From assembly GCF_019649055.1 (NCBI RefSeq), contig NW_026570235.1, positions 930,001-994,000 on the forward strand: a stretch of 64,000 bases of DNA, in the 5' to 3' direction. Below, one piece after another: positions 11,042 to 36,038 of this stretch. Under the pieces are notes generated by a model, which did not search any database, was not told the DNA's origin, and saw only the letters and a list, made by a program, of their open reading frames with translations. How positions within the stretch are numbered: the stretch's first letter is position 1; each line of letters begins with the position of its first letter. The stretch is from Paramacrobiotus metropolitanus. Its lineage: Eukaryota; Tardigrada; Eutardigrada; Parachela; Macrobiotidae. Position numbers and translations under genes: made by a program.

Positions 11042-14000
11042 AATCCCTTGATCTGAAATGGCAGTGTTATCCTTAAAGTCGAATAAAGATTCCCCTTCTA
11101 TATAAGCGAAAATTTCTTGTAGTGCATTTGTTCGCAACCGAGATGCTGCTGAAGGCTTTTCGGTAAACTAACAGTGATAAAAAGATTGCTTTAAAGTATG
11201 CTTAATTGATGTTGTTATCCATTACTTTGTTATTTTCTAAACCATTAAGAATTATTAGTTGCTGGTCTGGTTATCGGAACAAGAATAAGCAAACATCATG
11301 TTTCGACAAAATTTTTAAATGCGGCTTTGAGCGAGTATGCTTTCTTGGTCAACGTCGATGTGCTTCTGCAGGGTAACTAAACGATATTATTAAGATTTAA
11401 GGCGAAACCTTTGTAGTCCACCTGTTGCATAATGTTACTGCATCCATGCGACCGCTGTCGAGTGGAAGTATGGACGTCGAGTGGAAGTATATTAAATTAT
11501 TAACGTCACTTCTAGTCTACGCATCTCTCAGTCTTATTATGGTTTGTGAACGGACATAAACTTTGTTAATTGAATTTGCTTTAGTAACGCTTCCACAATA
11601 TGCGCTGTTGCATCGATTGCATGATCATTAAGACCGAAGTCAATCCCACACTTCTCAAGTTACATATCATTAAATTAATGGTGAAAGAAATTTCTGCACG
11701 AAATGCAATACGTCGAATATGGTATCTGCGCTTGTGCTGGATGCAGCTGGAAACATAATTAGCATTTAGCAACCTTATTTAGCCACTAGTCTGCAGTTTT
11801 GGCTTACCGGCAATGGTACTTTGCCACGGCATGTCTGCACCGGTTGCACGTTAGCTAAGATATGCGACCATTGCGTTCACAATCTTTGTTTTAAATTACT
11901 TTCTCTTTACTTTTCATGCACAATTATGAATAAATTTTTAGAGAAATCACTAAAAATTATAAAATTTGCGGTAGCAAGCCAAGCCGAACAGCTGCTGTTT
12001 TATGCTTTTTCAATACTGCCAAGCGAGGGTCGTACCATAATCATACGTGGACGATGGCGACATGCCATTCAACATTACAAGCGCGACAATTCTAAATTTG
12101 GCAATATGCTAGGGTCAATGTCCTTTGAGTGAACGCCGTGAAATATGGAGACATGTGTACTATACGCTATGATTGAAGAATTTTAATTGACAGTTTTAAG
12201 CAAGGATTGCCGCAGTCCAGTGCATTTGAGCTCATGTTGAATCAAAATGACCGGATCATATAAGCACCAGGCACAGCCGTTCGCTTTTGACGTAGCATCA
12301 GGCAAAGTTCGCATCAGGTTGCGGTTTATCGCTAAATGCACATGCTCTATTGAGTAGCCACCGGTCAGCTGCTGCTGGCTTCAGTGTGCTAATATAATTT
12401 GAGGATTGGTAAACTTCCCTTCATCTGACGCCAGATTTCCGCGTACCGTATAATATTGCTGCACATATTCGCGCTATTATACAAATGCCATGAATTTTAA
12501 CTCATGATCCGCCTGTGCATGCAAGAGAGAGAACGGCCGAGGTCAGTGTCCTCATCAGATTGGACATTTCCATATGCACATCACCCTGCGCCGAACCCAT
12601 GGTCACTCTTTGGAAATTACAGTGGTCATTCGCCGACGTATATGACATTTTTCTGGTTCCCATATTGCACTTTTCTTACAGAAGCAAGGGTTTGGCGGCC
12701 GTTGAACTAAAGCATATTAAACACTCCCGGACCAGCAAGTGGTGGCGGGTGCTGTTAAGATATGCGGTCACAGTGCAAGTGAAATATTGTATAGCGTTAT
12801 GGGTTTGTTTTCCCACTGCGACACACAACTGTTGAATACGCATTACGTCAGGACAATTGATGCTGATTAAGTGATAATGCACGGGCGTCGTGAGAGAATC
12901 CCGGAGAATGCGCAATCAGATTATTGTCCTTAGCGTTCGGCACATTTTTGCCCGTCTAAGCCGTTATAACACCCACCCGGACAGCGCCATAGTAATGCTA
13001 TTTTCTGGACATAATTACAGGACGGTTAATTCTTGAGAAAGAGCGTTACATATCTTACCTATTGTCCAGTTATGGATGTAGGTATCGTTTGTGCATAGCT
13101 ACCGCAGATCGCTAAACAGTTCGCTTTGTAAGATCAGTTCTACATGCAGTATTTGCCGGTTGGGTGCAAAAATCTAAACTGTAAAAGTTTAATATGTCGC
13201 GCTTAGTCCGCATGCAGGAAAGATTTTATAAAGCCTTTTACAATGAATTTTGTTTTTGTTTTTTAGCTAGTTTTTAAAACAAAATTTTTTCTTCTTACAT
13301 AAATGTATGCAGTTCTCAGTTGAACAAGCAGAATCTGCAGGATTTCTTAACGCATTGAATTTTCTGTTGAGAAAGAATATGGATGCTTCCATAAACATTC
13401 TATATATACCGTTCTGACAAAACCGATAGGATAGACTGATTGACTGATGCGGGGTGTCCATGGCGTCAGCGAGGATGCAATGACCTCGGATGGCATCGCA
13501 TAATGAACAATGGTTCTCCTTAAATGGCCTCTGCGCCTCCTTGTTTCACTTGCTCACCCATCCACAACTGTTCTGCCAGTAAAGTGTCTAGCCATGCCAA
13601 GGCAAACACATACAAATCGGTCTAAATATCAGGTTTTCGTTATTGCATTTCCCGCCATTATAATAGAATAATCAGGAATAAGGAAAGGTTCATCGTTCGG
13701 GTAAAAGGGCTGCTTCTGCGATATTTGGCCACTTAAGCAGTCGAAGCAACAGTTGATTGCACGATAAAGCAAAGATGCAACTTACAATACGTTTTACTAT
13801 CGTGTGCATAATTATTATACTTCCTCTCCAGTCTCCACACACACAACTGTTATGGTACTCAGCACAAAAAAATTGAAACAAAGTTTCTAATGATTGAAAC
13901 TGCCGAATGTTATGCCAGAAACTAAAATAACATTCTATGTTTTAATATTGCCCGCAATTTTTATGGCGCATAATTTTCGGTTGCCCAGTTAATAGATAAG

Positions 14001-17000
14001 CATAAATTACGCATGAAGTGGACATTATAATATTCTGTATTAATTCTTCTAACTGTAACACTGAACATTAATTCTTTCAAACATACTTCAAGTATACGTA
14101 GTTCTAGATTACAATATCTTATAATATAAAACAAACAGACTTATTCAGCTTTTCTAACAAAGGAAGTTTTTATAAGTTTGACATACTTAATATGTTCGAA
14201 TTTAATATCCACAAAACAGCAGTATTATGATCGGTTAGCTCACTTAGCTGTGCCTTTTTCTATTATTTTTTATTCCTTTCCCAGCAAAATTACGCTGTCA
14301 TGATGGGAAAAACACTTCGGAGAAAAGAGATCTTATGCTCTCTTTGGCAACACTCAAGCTTTTATGTTGAATAATGGCCTTTTGCATAGATGTACAATAC
14401 TTGCAATTTGCAAATGACTGTTGGCCGTCTTGTTAATCACCGTTAGCTAAATGAGCGGCTTTGCCATTACAGCAGTGCAAACACTGGTCGTAACCGACGT
14501 GTAATAAATAATCAACCTTTTATAGCACAATCCGTGTGAATGTTTTATACCAGCTTGCGCCTGCGAGATAATTACAGATCTGGCTTGCTAAGTATGCAGT
14601 GTGCTCTAATTTGACTATGCCGACTAATAAAAAATCGCCGTTACGATATACAGAATAGATCAGATATATTAATGTCTGGCAGACGCCTTTCGAAGTACTT
14701 TCGGCATCTTTTTGCAGCAATTAAGTATGGTCATAACAAATTCTTCTCTGCTGATCCGAAAAAAGCAATAGGGAAAAGATAAAATTAAGGAAATGATACA
14801 CAAATTATTTTATAGGCATGCGCATGAACGATTGCACGGTGTGAAAGCTTTACCGGAAATGCAGACTCTACCATCACATAATAATTACAGCAAACAATTT
14901 TTCACACACTGTATATATTTTGTAAATGTAAATATTCACCGATTAGATGGCACCGGTGTTACCTTAACTGATAGCATGTTTAATGCGGAACATGGCTTTA
15001 CGACGTTTACGTGACGTGTATACACGTACGGTACACAACACCTTGGGCCATTGTATTACTGTACATATTTCTACTTATATCTATATGTGTTGATCATGAA
15101 GTATTTTTCTATTTCGGTACTTCTATAGTAAACGCATGAACTTTCGTTTCACTGAGTATATACAACGATCGTAGAAAATAATTCATGCTGTAATTGCTTA
15201 TAGTATGCTGGGTCGGACTGGACGAAGGTTGCACTGAGCCTGCAGATGCTCCAAAATGCAAAAAAGTGTCAGCATATTATATCGGCAATTATACTAGACG
15301 GAACACGATTGTGGTGTTAATTAAAACAAATATGTTTTTAACGATTCAAAAGCAGTTTGATTTACTATCTGCATTTATTATCACGGTATGTACCAAAGCA
15401 GACAACCCCAAGGGGATTCAAATCTGAACGAACAAAAACAGTTTTAGCGCTGGCGTAAAGTTAACACATAAACACATAAATAGACTTGTAGATGTCCAAG
15501 CGCAGTTTTACAATGAAATACGTAACTGATAGCTGTGTCCGACAAAACATATGTACGTACAGGTTTTAATACTTCAATAGTTGTAGTTGGAGTAGAAAAA
15601 AGAAATCCACTAACAAGTTACAACATTTTGCGTTTGTAACATATTTTATAAACGTTGTTGGTGGAAAAGGTAAAATAAAACTGAATAAGTGAAGTAAATT
15701 AATACATAGTTTTCATAACATTGCCAAGGCAGCCTTATTGTCCTAGCCATATTATTTTAAGTTTTAGTATATTACGTTCCTGCAAAGATTTTGTATAACA
15801 ACGAAAAGTCTCTGACTCTCTACTCGAGCATTTTGCACAACGCATATGCGTTGGCCGGGTGTTCCAAAGTTGGTCGTCTGGAAACAAGACCACGGAGACG
15901 TCCGTAACTCCGCCCGATTGCGTTGCGACGAGGTGACTTCCATCCAGTCACAACGCTGACCGTCTGTTACGTTAGTCTATCAAGTCTCGTTGCGCAGACA
16001 AGCACAGTCGCAGTCCGGCCACAATAAAGTGCACTATGATGCATTAGTCCTGATACAGATTACTGTACTTATTCTGCACAACCAATATACGAATCCCTTG
16101 CGTTGGTTCAAGTGCTTCCAGTGAAAGTCAGCATCCATAATCCGAAAGGCAACCAGTTGCATCAAGAAAATTTTTCCCGTCAGTTAATGTTGCCTATCCG
16201 AACATCGCTTTTCTCCAGACTTTGGTGGCTAGTGTTACTGCAGCTTTTATTTATTCTGAGACAAAACGTTTTGTTGAAAGAAGAACAAACAACGGCTAAC
16301 TATTGCATCACACGTCTTCGCTAATCTCGTTTGCAAAGCTGTGAATTGGAATTATTGGATCATTGCCAGCACATTCTGCAGGTGCATCATTACGATCGGT
16401 TGCGTGATTCTCAGGAACGGGAATAATCTGATTTCCTGGTACGTGCAATCTGAGTTATGGCAATTTAAATTTATGCCGTAGTGTGCTCTTTGATTAGTAG
16501 TAATTACCATTGCTGCAAAACTAGTGTAGCATAGAGTGATAAACACGACGTAGGTAAGTAATTGTAGTACATATTGTAAGTACTATAACTCAGGAAACGC
16601 TGTATCAGGATTTACAATTTCGAAAGCCAATATTTTAATCTGTTAATCTTTTCTTGTCGTATTAAAGTGCAGTGAATAAAGAAAAGCAATGAATGTTAAA
16701 AATCAAATATTGCCAACGATAACTTTTGTGTGAGAAATGTGGTTCAAATTTCAAAATGATTTTAAAGTTTATGTGCTTGTTCCAGCTATTTCACTTTTCT
16801 ATATGTCTTAGACTATTAGGGGAGTCTGTTATATGGCCCAAGCGACGCATGTGCTTGCGCCAGCCAATCCGGCGAACGCGAATGTGTTCTTGCTATTTTA
16901 AAACCACAATCCGTCTCCTTGATTTGCGACAATATTATATCGCCCCCATACCACGCACGTGGGTCATAAATTTTAACAACAGGATTTGCCCCAGCTCATC

Positions 17001-17835
17001 GGGATAGACGCTGCACTGCAATGCGCATCTGACAGTAAATAATAATCGTTATGGAAATACCGGTATTTAATAATAATAATTTATTAATTTACCATTATGT
17101 GCAATGCCGCCTGCTTTTTGCTTCTTAGTTTTTACGCTATTAATCCGTCCACAGAGCAAATAATATACTATGGTACTTACATAGCTGATTCCTTGGTAGA
17201 ACCTTTAATAGAAGTGGAACCAAAACGATATTTGGTTTCAGCAACGTTAAATTGATTTTAGATCTGTTTTCTACACGGATACCGAATGGCCCAGAAAATA
17301 CAAAACAAAGCACACAAATTTGTGCCATAGGTCACAAGTATTTAGGTGATAGCTCGTGAGTCGCCGTTACGTCATAGCAAGGTATATAAGAGATAAATAT
17401 AGGATGTTATAGGATGTTCTGCTTTATACTAAACAGAAATTCCAGAAAGGTCAAGAATATCAGATTTGGGATACAGCGCGCCTGCGATCAGGGCACCAAG
17501 ATAACCCTTCTTAGTTTTCAAAAATCGTTGATGGAATTTGCACTTTGAATAAAACTTTTTTAGTTAATTGCGCCTTCAAACAGGTTTAAATATCATGCAT
17601 TAAATTAAGTTATTTTATATATAGCTGAATTCCACAATTACAATACTACTTGTATTAAAAATTTTTTATTGTAGTATATTTTTGCTATACATGCAGCTGC
17701 TCGCGCCCACATTTTGAAGGAAGCTAAGGATGTGCATGCTGCATAGTTGAATAGATCTTTGTGCACTTTTTTACACTGACTTACTTCTGCTTAGCACCTT
17801 TGTGAAATCAAAATCGCTTTGCAGATAAGCAAAAA
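11042..17835. other. Long gene-free region upstream of the bZIP gene
   Basis: Nearly 6.8 kb with no coding sequence I can support. Open frames are short, lack family motifs and are not bounded by matching splice signals. The region holds the DDX19 3' end (AATAAA near 11084) and probably cis-regulatory DNA of the downstream transcription factor. Notable local features are a G/C-richer block near 15840-16020 and a candidate core promoter near 17367-17389. A long non-coding flank beside a single-exon developmental transcription factor is a common arrangement, but enhancer content here is inference. Confidence 0.4.
17367..17389 (+). promoter_or_regulatory. Candidate core promoter: bZIP site next to TATA box
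   Basis: TTACGTCAT (17367-17375), a CRE/PAR-type bZIP half-site combination, lies a few bases upstream of TATATAA (17383-17389). It is about 450 bp before the start codon of the bZIP gene, so use of this promoter would require a 5' UTR of about 420 nt or a 5' UTR intron. A TTTGCAG eleven bases before the start codon could be such an acceptor. Whether transcription starts here is not shown. Confidence 0.35.
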
Positions 17836-18855
17836 ATGTCACGCAACAGCAACGCGCGCACGTCAAGTTGGCTAGATAAGGCGGCAGCCAAACCTGAACC
17901 TTTGGAGGACATGGATGCGCCGTTGGACTTCTCCAGCAAGAAGCGACGCTCACCCGACATTGCCGATGACACCGCCAGCGAGGGAGGCGCCAGCAGCACA
18001 TCGTCTTGTCACCGCGCCGAATCACCACCGGCATCCATGGTATCCGCCAGCGGCGCGATGAACCCTTTGCTGCGTTTCAACGGGATGGGCAACTACTTCG
18101 CCAACGTCAGCAGCCATGGTATGCCTAACTTTCCCTTTGCCCAAAACCTAACGGAACCGCGCGCCAAGGGCGGTAATAAACCGGTGCGCCCGTTCAAAGC
18201 CTACCCGCGCGATCCTCTGTCGCTGCCCCTTGGATTGTACGGTCTGCCGATGAATCTCGGTCTGACGCCGGCCGGCATGCTGGAATCCCTCTCACCGGAT
18301 CTTTTTAACGGGTCAAAAGATATGTTCGCCCAGTATAAAATTGGACCAGGAGCACAGAAAAAATCCCCACCGAGCGATCCGCACGCCGCTACGACCCCAC
18401 CCACCACAAAATCGCGAAAGGTCAAACACACGGATACACTCGTGACGTCATCGGTGAAGGTATCCAAGAACGACAATCATCCTTCGCCCTCTTCCATGGT
18501 CTCCGGATCGCCTAACGCCACCGTAGACTCCACAGCGTCCACTACCGCCTCGTCGCCCTTGCGCAACGGGAAGGAGGACAGTGAAGAGAAAACCCCGGAG
18601 CCGGGATCGGAAGAAGATGGAAAGGGCAAGAAACGAGCGCGCTCCGTGCCGGATGATAATAAAGACGATGCGTATTGGGAGCGCCGACGGAAGAATAACG
18701 AAGCGGCTAAAAGGTCACGGGATGCCCGCCGGGCTAAGGAGGACAATATCGCACTGCGCGCGGCCTTTCTGGAGCAGGAAAATATGCGATTGCGTATGCA
18801 AGTCACGGCTATGAAGAGCGAGATTGATAAGCTGCATTGTATGCTTGTCACTTAA
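17836..18855 (+). CDS. Giant/CES-2-like PAR-family bZIP transcription factor (single exon)
   Basis: This is a sequence-specific DNA-binding dimer of the PAR/NFIL3/giant family, acting in the nucleus. The 339-residue frame has no intron. The last 64 residues are the bZIP domain: [17 protein letters not shown] and the following basic segment (about 281-302, with the N-x-A-A-x-R signature) and a leucine zipper running to the C-terminus. This matches Drosophila Giant, nematode CES-2/ATF-2 and vertebrate HLF/TEF/NFIL3. Upstream, [18 protein letters not shown] (about 116-133) is a block I associate with the giant/CES-2 branch. PLDFS (about 29-33) resembles the CtBP-binding motif PLDLS seen in short-range repressors. 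The remaining sequence is Ser/Thr/Pro-rich. The exact orthologue (giant, NFIL3, HLF) cannot be fixed without a tree. Confidence 0.88.
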   Translation: MSRNSNARTSSWLDKAAAKPEPLEDMDAPLDFSSKKRRSPDIADDTASEGGASSTSSCHRAESPPASMVSASGAMNPLLRFNGMGNYFANVSSHGMPNFPFAQNLTEPRAKGGNKPVRPFKAYPRDPLSLPLGLYGLPMNLGLTPAGMLESLSPDLFNGSKDMFAQYKIGPGAQKKSPPSDPHAATTPPTTKSRKVKHTDTLVTSSVKVSKNDNHPSPSSMVSGSPNATVDSTASTTASSPLRNGKEDSEEKTPEPGSEEDGKGKKRARSVPDDNKDDAYWERRRKNNEAAKRSRDARRAKEDNIALRAAFLEQENMRLRMQVTAMKSEIDKLHCMLVT

Positions 18856-21483
18856 TAACGCTTCCTTGTGTTTTAATCCGTTTATGCAGCTAACGCCTCA
18901 TGTAGCAGCGCAGAATGCGTTATGGTGGTTTATTGGTTGCCTATCCCAGTTCTACTCCAGATACTAGATTAGCCTGGCCGTTCAATGGGTAGTATTTGGA
19001 AATTTTTAGAAAGTTTAGATCGCTTACATAATGTTATCACATATGCGTGGAGGTATGAATCTCGCGATTTTTTGGCTCTTATAAGTACTTTTATTCTTAG
19101 CTCTCAAAGTGGCATTCATGACCTGAATGAATTGCTCAACGGCATTCTGTATTTGTACATAAATTCCTCATGTATGCAATATACAAAAGAAATAAAAGTT
19201 GATTTCCAACTGCAGTTTCAAGTTTGCAATAAAAGTTATTGATAAGGCCGTAAATAATAATACATAGAATTTTCTGTTCGGTATGCGACAGCTATGACGC
19301 AGTGGAATAATTTTAACTTTAAGCAGCGTTCAACTTAAGGGAAGCGCTACGGCTGTGCGTGTTACCTTTTAACCCATAGGAAGAAAGAGACTTTGGATTT
19401 TTTAATGTTTGAATATTTTTGACAGTGGAATAATGTACCCGCGTTTGCACTTAATTATTTCATAGCTGTTGCCTAATGTAGGAAGTAATTTCAACTTTGT
19501 ACGAAAGCAAAAAAAATTTCTGTGCAAAAACCAATACTGTGCACAAACGCTAATGAAGCCCATAATAATTTTCTACGTACAAAAATAGTCGTACAAAACT
19601 GAAAAATAACCTTGAACAACAAAACAAACCTCTTTTTTCCTGCAAATGCATTAATTGTGCAGTTTGGTGTGTTCTCAGCCACTGATATCGCGTACATAAC
19701 TTCTGCATAATCATTACCCTAGTGCCGTTGTTGGGAACGCAGCAACGCTTCGCCCCTTGAGTAGATTACATTGCGCAACCCGATCGTAGATTAAGGCAAC
19801 GCTAAAACAAAGTGCAGGGCTCGACCTGAGGTAACCCCTGTCGTGATTGCTGCCGATAGGAACATTACGTACGACGCGCCACATCAATCTTCATTACGCC
19901 GCCCCGGCCCAGCCACGTCGATGGCCATTTTTGCGTGATTATGGAAGTTAACTGCATCATCCGGCAGCAGACCCGGCATAAATTACCATTAAGTCGTGAA
20001 AGAAAAAAGCAAAAATACAAGATTGATGGCTGAGTTAATTAAGCTTTTGCTGCTGTCTACTGGTAGCTAGCGTATATATGAGTGTACGAGAAGATATTAA
20101 TGGGCCACCAAAATGATGAGACAAACTAATAATCAGTTATCACAAAGAACAATCGTCGCAGTCATGCACACTCAACAGTTAAGACATCCTCCTTTTTCCT
20201 TAATGCTGCAATGCAGGTGCAAGAGAGAGTGAGTGTGACAGCAGCCGGGAGACGCAGTTAAATTAGCTATATCCGATAGCGTTCCCATGATCTGGTAATG
20301 CACTTGGTAAATATACGTTCTTTTATACGTATTCCCCATCCCCAAATTCGTTCACAAGAGAGAGAAAGACCGGAATTTGTATAGTTGCGCCGGGGCAACG
20401 ACTTTTTTCGTCCAACCTTAACTAAACTGTATTGTTCTACGATTGGCTCATTTCTGTTATGTCAGTGCACTTGGCCCGGCTGTGAGAACATAAACAACAG
20501 AATCCATATCTCCTTTGTTGCGTTAGTGACTCTTTAATTTGCCAGTGCATGGCGCTTTCATGCGGAAAACGCATTGTGCTTTTAATGTTCAGAAGACTAA
20601 TTATGCTACATACAGTATGTAGTTATACAGCAATGCTTACAACACATATAGAGTATGTGCACTGAGTTCCGCAAACCATGCAGAAAGCCAAGTGCAAAAT
20701 TTAATGAAAAAAATTTACCTAGACGATACAAATCGTTCGGACAAAATAAACGCAAAACGTACGCGCTGTGGTTACTATACGCTTATCAATCACTTAAAAA
20801 TTTCCATTTACCGGCGGTATGGTTTGTTTTTAAAATATTACAGAGCAGATCTATCATACGCCAAATTTATTCTCGTGCCTCTCCCAAAACCTTCATACTT
20901 TTTCCGACTTGCCAGGCAATTTATACCAAGCAAATTTCGAACCACACAATAAATATTCAATGTTCACATCAATGTAAAGCGCAAAAATATAACAAAAACT
21001 CGGATACAAGACAGCTGCCACATGCAGAATACTGCACAAAGGTTTGAAGGAAAGAAGACAGACCATTCGTTTTCAGCAGAGGCATTAAACAATCTACTGT
21101 ATAAAACATTTCTTCAGGTATGCTCAAACTCGACTGGCAACCGGGAAAATAAAAAAAATCTATATCAAATAAAAAATTAAAAAGAGCATTGTAAAATCAG
21201 TCGATATCGTTTTGGTAAGTAAACTGGCGGAGTCATGGCTAGCAGCGGATAAATGGCAAGACCTTTCATGCAAAATAACAAACAAATAACCGTACTGGAA
21301 TCGGTCCTGGTGACAACGGCTGTGCAAAGCAGCAAACGTAAAATAAATCGATGGACGGTTATCCGGAACATTTGTCCGATTTGGCTAAATAAGTGCAATA
21401 CTTCCGGCGGTCGAGAAAGATGCCGAGTGCGAAAATTTAGTAGATTCTTTGAGTGAATCCCAAACAAACCAGTTTAACAGGAA
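18856..21483. other. Intergenic region between bZIP and PKC genes
   Basis: The first 400 bp are probably the bZIP 3' UTR, with AATAAA-type signals near 19189 and 19230. No gene is supported in the rest. ATTGCGCAAC near 19774 is a near-perfect C/EBP-PAR palindrome, a possible bZIP binding site. The right end is the 3' flank of the minus-strand PKC gene. Confidence 0.4.
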
Positions 21484-26006
<4,523 letters not shown>

Positions 26007-27842
26007 GCTGCAGTTGCACGATTAGCGCTCTACCACCTATGGGCTATGCGACAACGTAATTCCGAAAAACCAAATTCTCAGCATACAGATCGTAAATTCA
26101 TTATCTCAGCCAGGGGGAATACAACGGAGCTCCGTATTACTGGCTGTCGTCACAGTCAAATCCACGCTCTTTAGCACCTGGACGGATTGTCAGGAAATTT
26201 AAAATAAAGCTGCCTCATCATATTACTACTACTCTGCATAAGAAAAACCACAAAGTTTTTCCCAATGTATCCAAATGATAATCCTGATAGTCTGAGTTCA
26301 TACGATATGTCCAGTCGTTCCTAATTTAGATGTGGATCCAACAAAGAGTTGCGTTGCAGGATATTTTACGCTGAACACGGGCCACTGGGTTCAGGTCAGG
26401 TCTTCAGCTATAACGGAAAATCGAGCCGATAGCAAAAAATGGACCCTTAGAAAACATGAAAACAAGCTCTCACAAACCACAATTCACAGCACAACAACGA
26501 CATTAATAAAATATTGTAACAAGTATATAAATAATAAATACCGTTATGGTCTATTATGATTCTGCTGTCACTTCAATCAGCTGTCGCAGCCTGAGTGTTG
26601 TACAAGTGCAGACTGTACATATGCTTCTACGGACTCAGCGAAGTATTGTACAACGTGGGGTACGGTACGTAGTAGATTCTTGAAAGTTTGTTTCGCGGCT
26701 TGATGTATTTGACCACAAGAATGGATCTTAAAAGTTTCCATTAATTTGATCTATTTTTTATGTCACTATTTTTACAGATTTTAACTTGGAGAACGAATGA
26801 ATTTATTTTACTACGACACTGTTGCATGTAAATATTTCAAAATACTGTACTTTCATATTCCCAGTAATCATTATAAGAAACCTTTTCATAGTAGCAAAAC
26901 GTAAAGTAGCAAAACATCTAATTTTCATTTTTCACTGAGTGGGCAGTTAAACTAAAATGGCTATCGGACTGGCATTGAACACTTAAGAAACTATGCACGT
27001 GTTAAAGGAAACTACAAATTCGTTGTATGTTTTTGGGTCATATCTGTGGCTGTGCCGCGCAGTCCTTTGCATGAAACAGGCACAAACCGGGTGGCGGGTA
27101 GTTCCTTCCTTTCTGCCGTTAAGCTAGCCGTGACCGTTGAATATGCGCGTTAGCGGTTTAATTGTTCTGTCCTTAATTTTCGTAACAAATAGTTATGACG
27201 GTACACTCTATACATACAATATTATCCATTCAAAATAAAGAACAACAAATGCCGTAACGACTACACCGTGCAACAGTATGACAAACTGTCCGACAAATAA
27301 AAGTGCCTCATGCAAAACACAAAGCAAGAAAAAAAAACAACGAAAAACCAGTTTGTAAAAATCCTTACTGAGTCGGTAGAAGAATCATAAGCCTTCTTTC
27401 GATAAATCACAAAGTTCTACTTGCGACCGGGAGAACATAACACGGTAAGAAAGTAAAACAAAAAACAAGGAGAAAAAATTAATTTTACGACTATACGACA
27501 TCGTTCCGACGAGTGCGTAGCGCAAACGCCGCTCCAAACTCGATGGCCACGTGCAGTTTTCACAAACTACACTAACGCTTCGAATAACCGGCAAGAACGT
27601 CCAAAGGACTAAATAACCACGAGAGACAACCGCACTGGAAACGTAGGACTCGTGATGGCCAGATGAGTGTTTGGAAAGAGCAATAATTAGCAAAATACAT
27701 TCTCTGACGGCTGTCCCGATCATTTCTTTGTTTTGGCTGAATATCTGCAATACTTTGGGCAACCTATTCCAGTGGTGCGAAGGTGAGAGAAAATCGTCAA
27801 ATTCTTTGAGCGGATAAGAAACATCGGCCACACCATTCGGAA
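26007..27842. other. Spacer between the tandem PKC genes
   Basis: This 1.8-kb spacer contains the promoter and 5' UTR of copy A and the 3' flank of copy B. The first 20-25 bp upstream of the copy-A start codon still resemble the flank of copy B, then similarity ends. A 153-codon minus-strand open frame just downstream of copy B has no recognisable domain and I do not call it. Confidence 0.45.
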
Positions 27843-33754
<5,912 letters not shown>

Positions 33755-36038
33755 GCTGTAATTGCACAATTAGCGCTATCCCCGCTCTAATTGGCACTTC
33801 CGTAATTAGACCAATTCCCCGCGATTACGTACTCCCCTGCCCAGAGTACAGCCTGATCGATGCTGATCTGCTTCTATTTTGGCAACATGTATGAGGTAAT
33901 GATCAATAATACAGGGAGAGAAAAAACTCTATCCACTCGTCACAGAATCAGAATTCTCAGCATATAATTTACACACAAATATGGATCAACCAGGAATGCA
34001 GCAGCGCTTCAGATCGCTGATCACAATAAAATCAACAGCACGCTTGACTGAATGGATCGTCAGCCAACACAAACCAGGACAATCTTATCATAACTGAAAG
34101 ACCGTGGTGCAGAAAGCTGTTCCCTGTCAGTTCACCTGGAAATTCTGATCATGCACAATGATAACGGTGCCGCTCACCTCATCCAGTCGCTGCACGCGGG
34201 ATGCGAGTAAGCATGTTGGCGCTACATATGTCTGCCAGACTGAGCATTGGGTTTCAAGTGTGCGATGCACAGACCAAATGATACCATTGAGAACACTTCC
34301 CACTGTTCAATAAATGCAATTTAATGGACGTCTAGAAAAATCTCAACCAGTACAGCCCGGATGTAGAGGACAGGGCTTAATGAATCAAAAATGTTCCCCT
34401 TATAAATCGTGAAAAACACTCAGAAACGGGATAAACAAGTTCAAATGTCCAGAGCGGTGCACAGAGGAGTGAAAAATATTTTGTTATTAAATGAATTTTA
34501 AATCCCTCAAGCTCACACACGGAAAATCGAGAACAGGGAATTGGCCAGTATTACAGACAGGCACCACGCCCTGGGCTGGCTGTTCAATGTACAATTTATC
34601 AAAAAACAATGATTCAGTAAACAATTCGCAAGGAAGCGGTGTGTTAAAGCGGTTGTAGATATTCTAGTTTTTTCGAAGCAAATTAATTTTTAATATCTTT
34701 ATTAGCCCTAGATTAAATAACACAGAAACAGAACGCATAGTCGGCAATTTACTGTGACCGCTGTGTTGAATATAAGTAATTGAACGCAAGCTTTGGCGAA
34801 GAAATACCGCTCTGTTTCGTGTCGTGACACACTGTATCCGCTGTTGCACCGCTCAAGGGTGGTACGAATAAGGAATAAGGATTAGGGAACTGCAACCGGA
34901 ACTGTTTTACTAGGTAGGGACAACAGGGCTTGAGCGTATGGCAATGCAAAAAGTATCTACTGTATGTATTAAAAGAACCAGTATGCTGTATGTGTGTATG
35001 CCTGTCTCTGTGCGCCGGGGCTCTGTTTCAAATGGCTCAAAGCTACTCGCTGAGCGTCTCCTCGTTTTTCCCAAAAACACAGTCGGAAGCGATCGATAGC
35101 GCTATGCCGAGCTCAACACTCACTCACGCACATACGCACACACACTCACACTTTCACTCACACACAAACGGTATAGCCGTCAATCGATTGATCGGCATTC
35201 TGGAGAGCTGCAGCCCAACCATACCAAAGTGCGTAATCTTTTTTCCTAAACATCTTACATTCGTCTGAATATTACATAAACTCAGGAAATGCATGGCGCT
35301 TCTACGGAGCATCTGGTCCGTACACCGTCAACAGGATCATTGTGCGGCGCATAATCTTTGGCACGGATACATACATAGATGCGACCAGAATCTTCGTGTG
35401 GTGGTTGCATTCTTAAAAATCTGCAACTTACGAGATAACAAATTTACCCTTTTCAAAGTACAAGCGGTATCTACGAGAATATAAAAGTAATAATTATTAT
35501 GAGTGTATTTGCAGTGCTCCTATTACAGCAAAATGTACCGGCTTTTACAAAAATAATACGATACATGTCACTTTCAAATGTACTGTAGTCTGTACTATAC
35601 TGCTATACGCGAGTGGTGATAAATGTACCTGCTGCAATCAATACCCATCGCAACGCGTTTTAATCCATATTACCTTACAAGTGCACCTATCCGGTGGAGT
35701 CAGGATGATTAGTAACTGCGCTACGGTTGATTCGGGTCATAGCATCATTCCGAAAACTAACTTTAACAAAAACGAAAGTAGTCAAATTGTAAAACATTAG
35801 TGCCGGAACCGAGAGCTCATTTACAATTACAAATCTTCTAAAATTATCCAGTAGTAAAGTAAAGAGAACATCATTGTTATATTACACAGCTCTACGGGCT
35901 GGATTCCATGGCGTCACTCCGATGACTGGCCCGGCTGGGTGATTTTCCCCCCAAAGAATCGGGCGTTTTAGACCTGGTGAGGTGACAGTGAAAAACAAAT
36001 TCAAAAACTCATTTACTCAGGTGACAATAGAAGCCTGC
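33755..36038. other. Intergenic region between PKC-B and SREK1
   Basis: No supportable gene. It contains the PKC-B promoter side and the SREK1 3' flank. A CA/CACT-rich low-complexity tract runs from about 35118 to 35168. Confidence 0.4.

Noticed and set aside
12504-12835. Overlapping plus-strand frames in the long region before the bZIP gene
   Set aside because: No family motif, and two different frames are open over the same bases, which suggests local composition rather than coding.
27385-27837. 153-codon minus-strand frame just downstream of PKC-B
   Set aside because: No recognisable domain, and it lies in the expected 3' flank of PKC-B.
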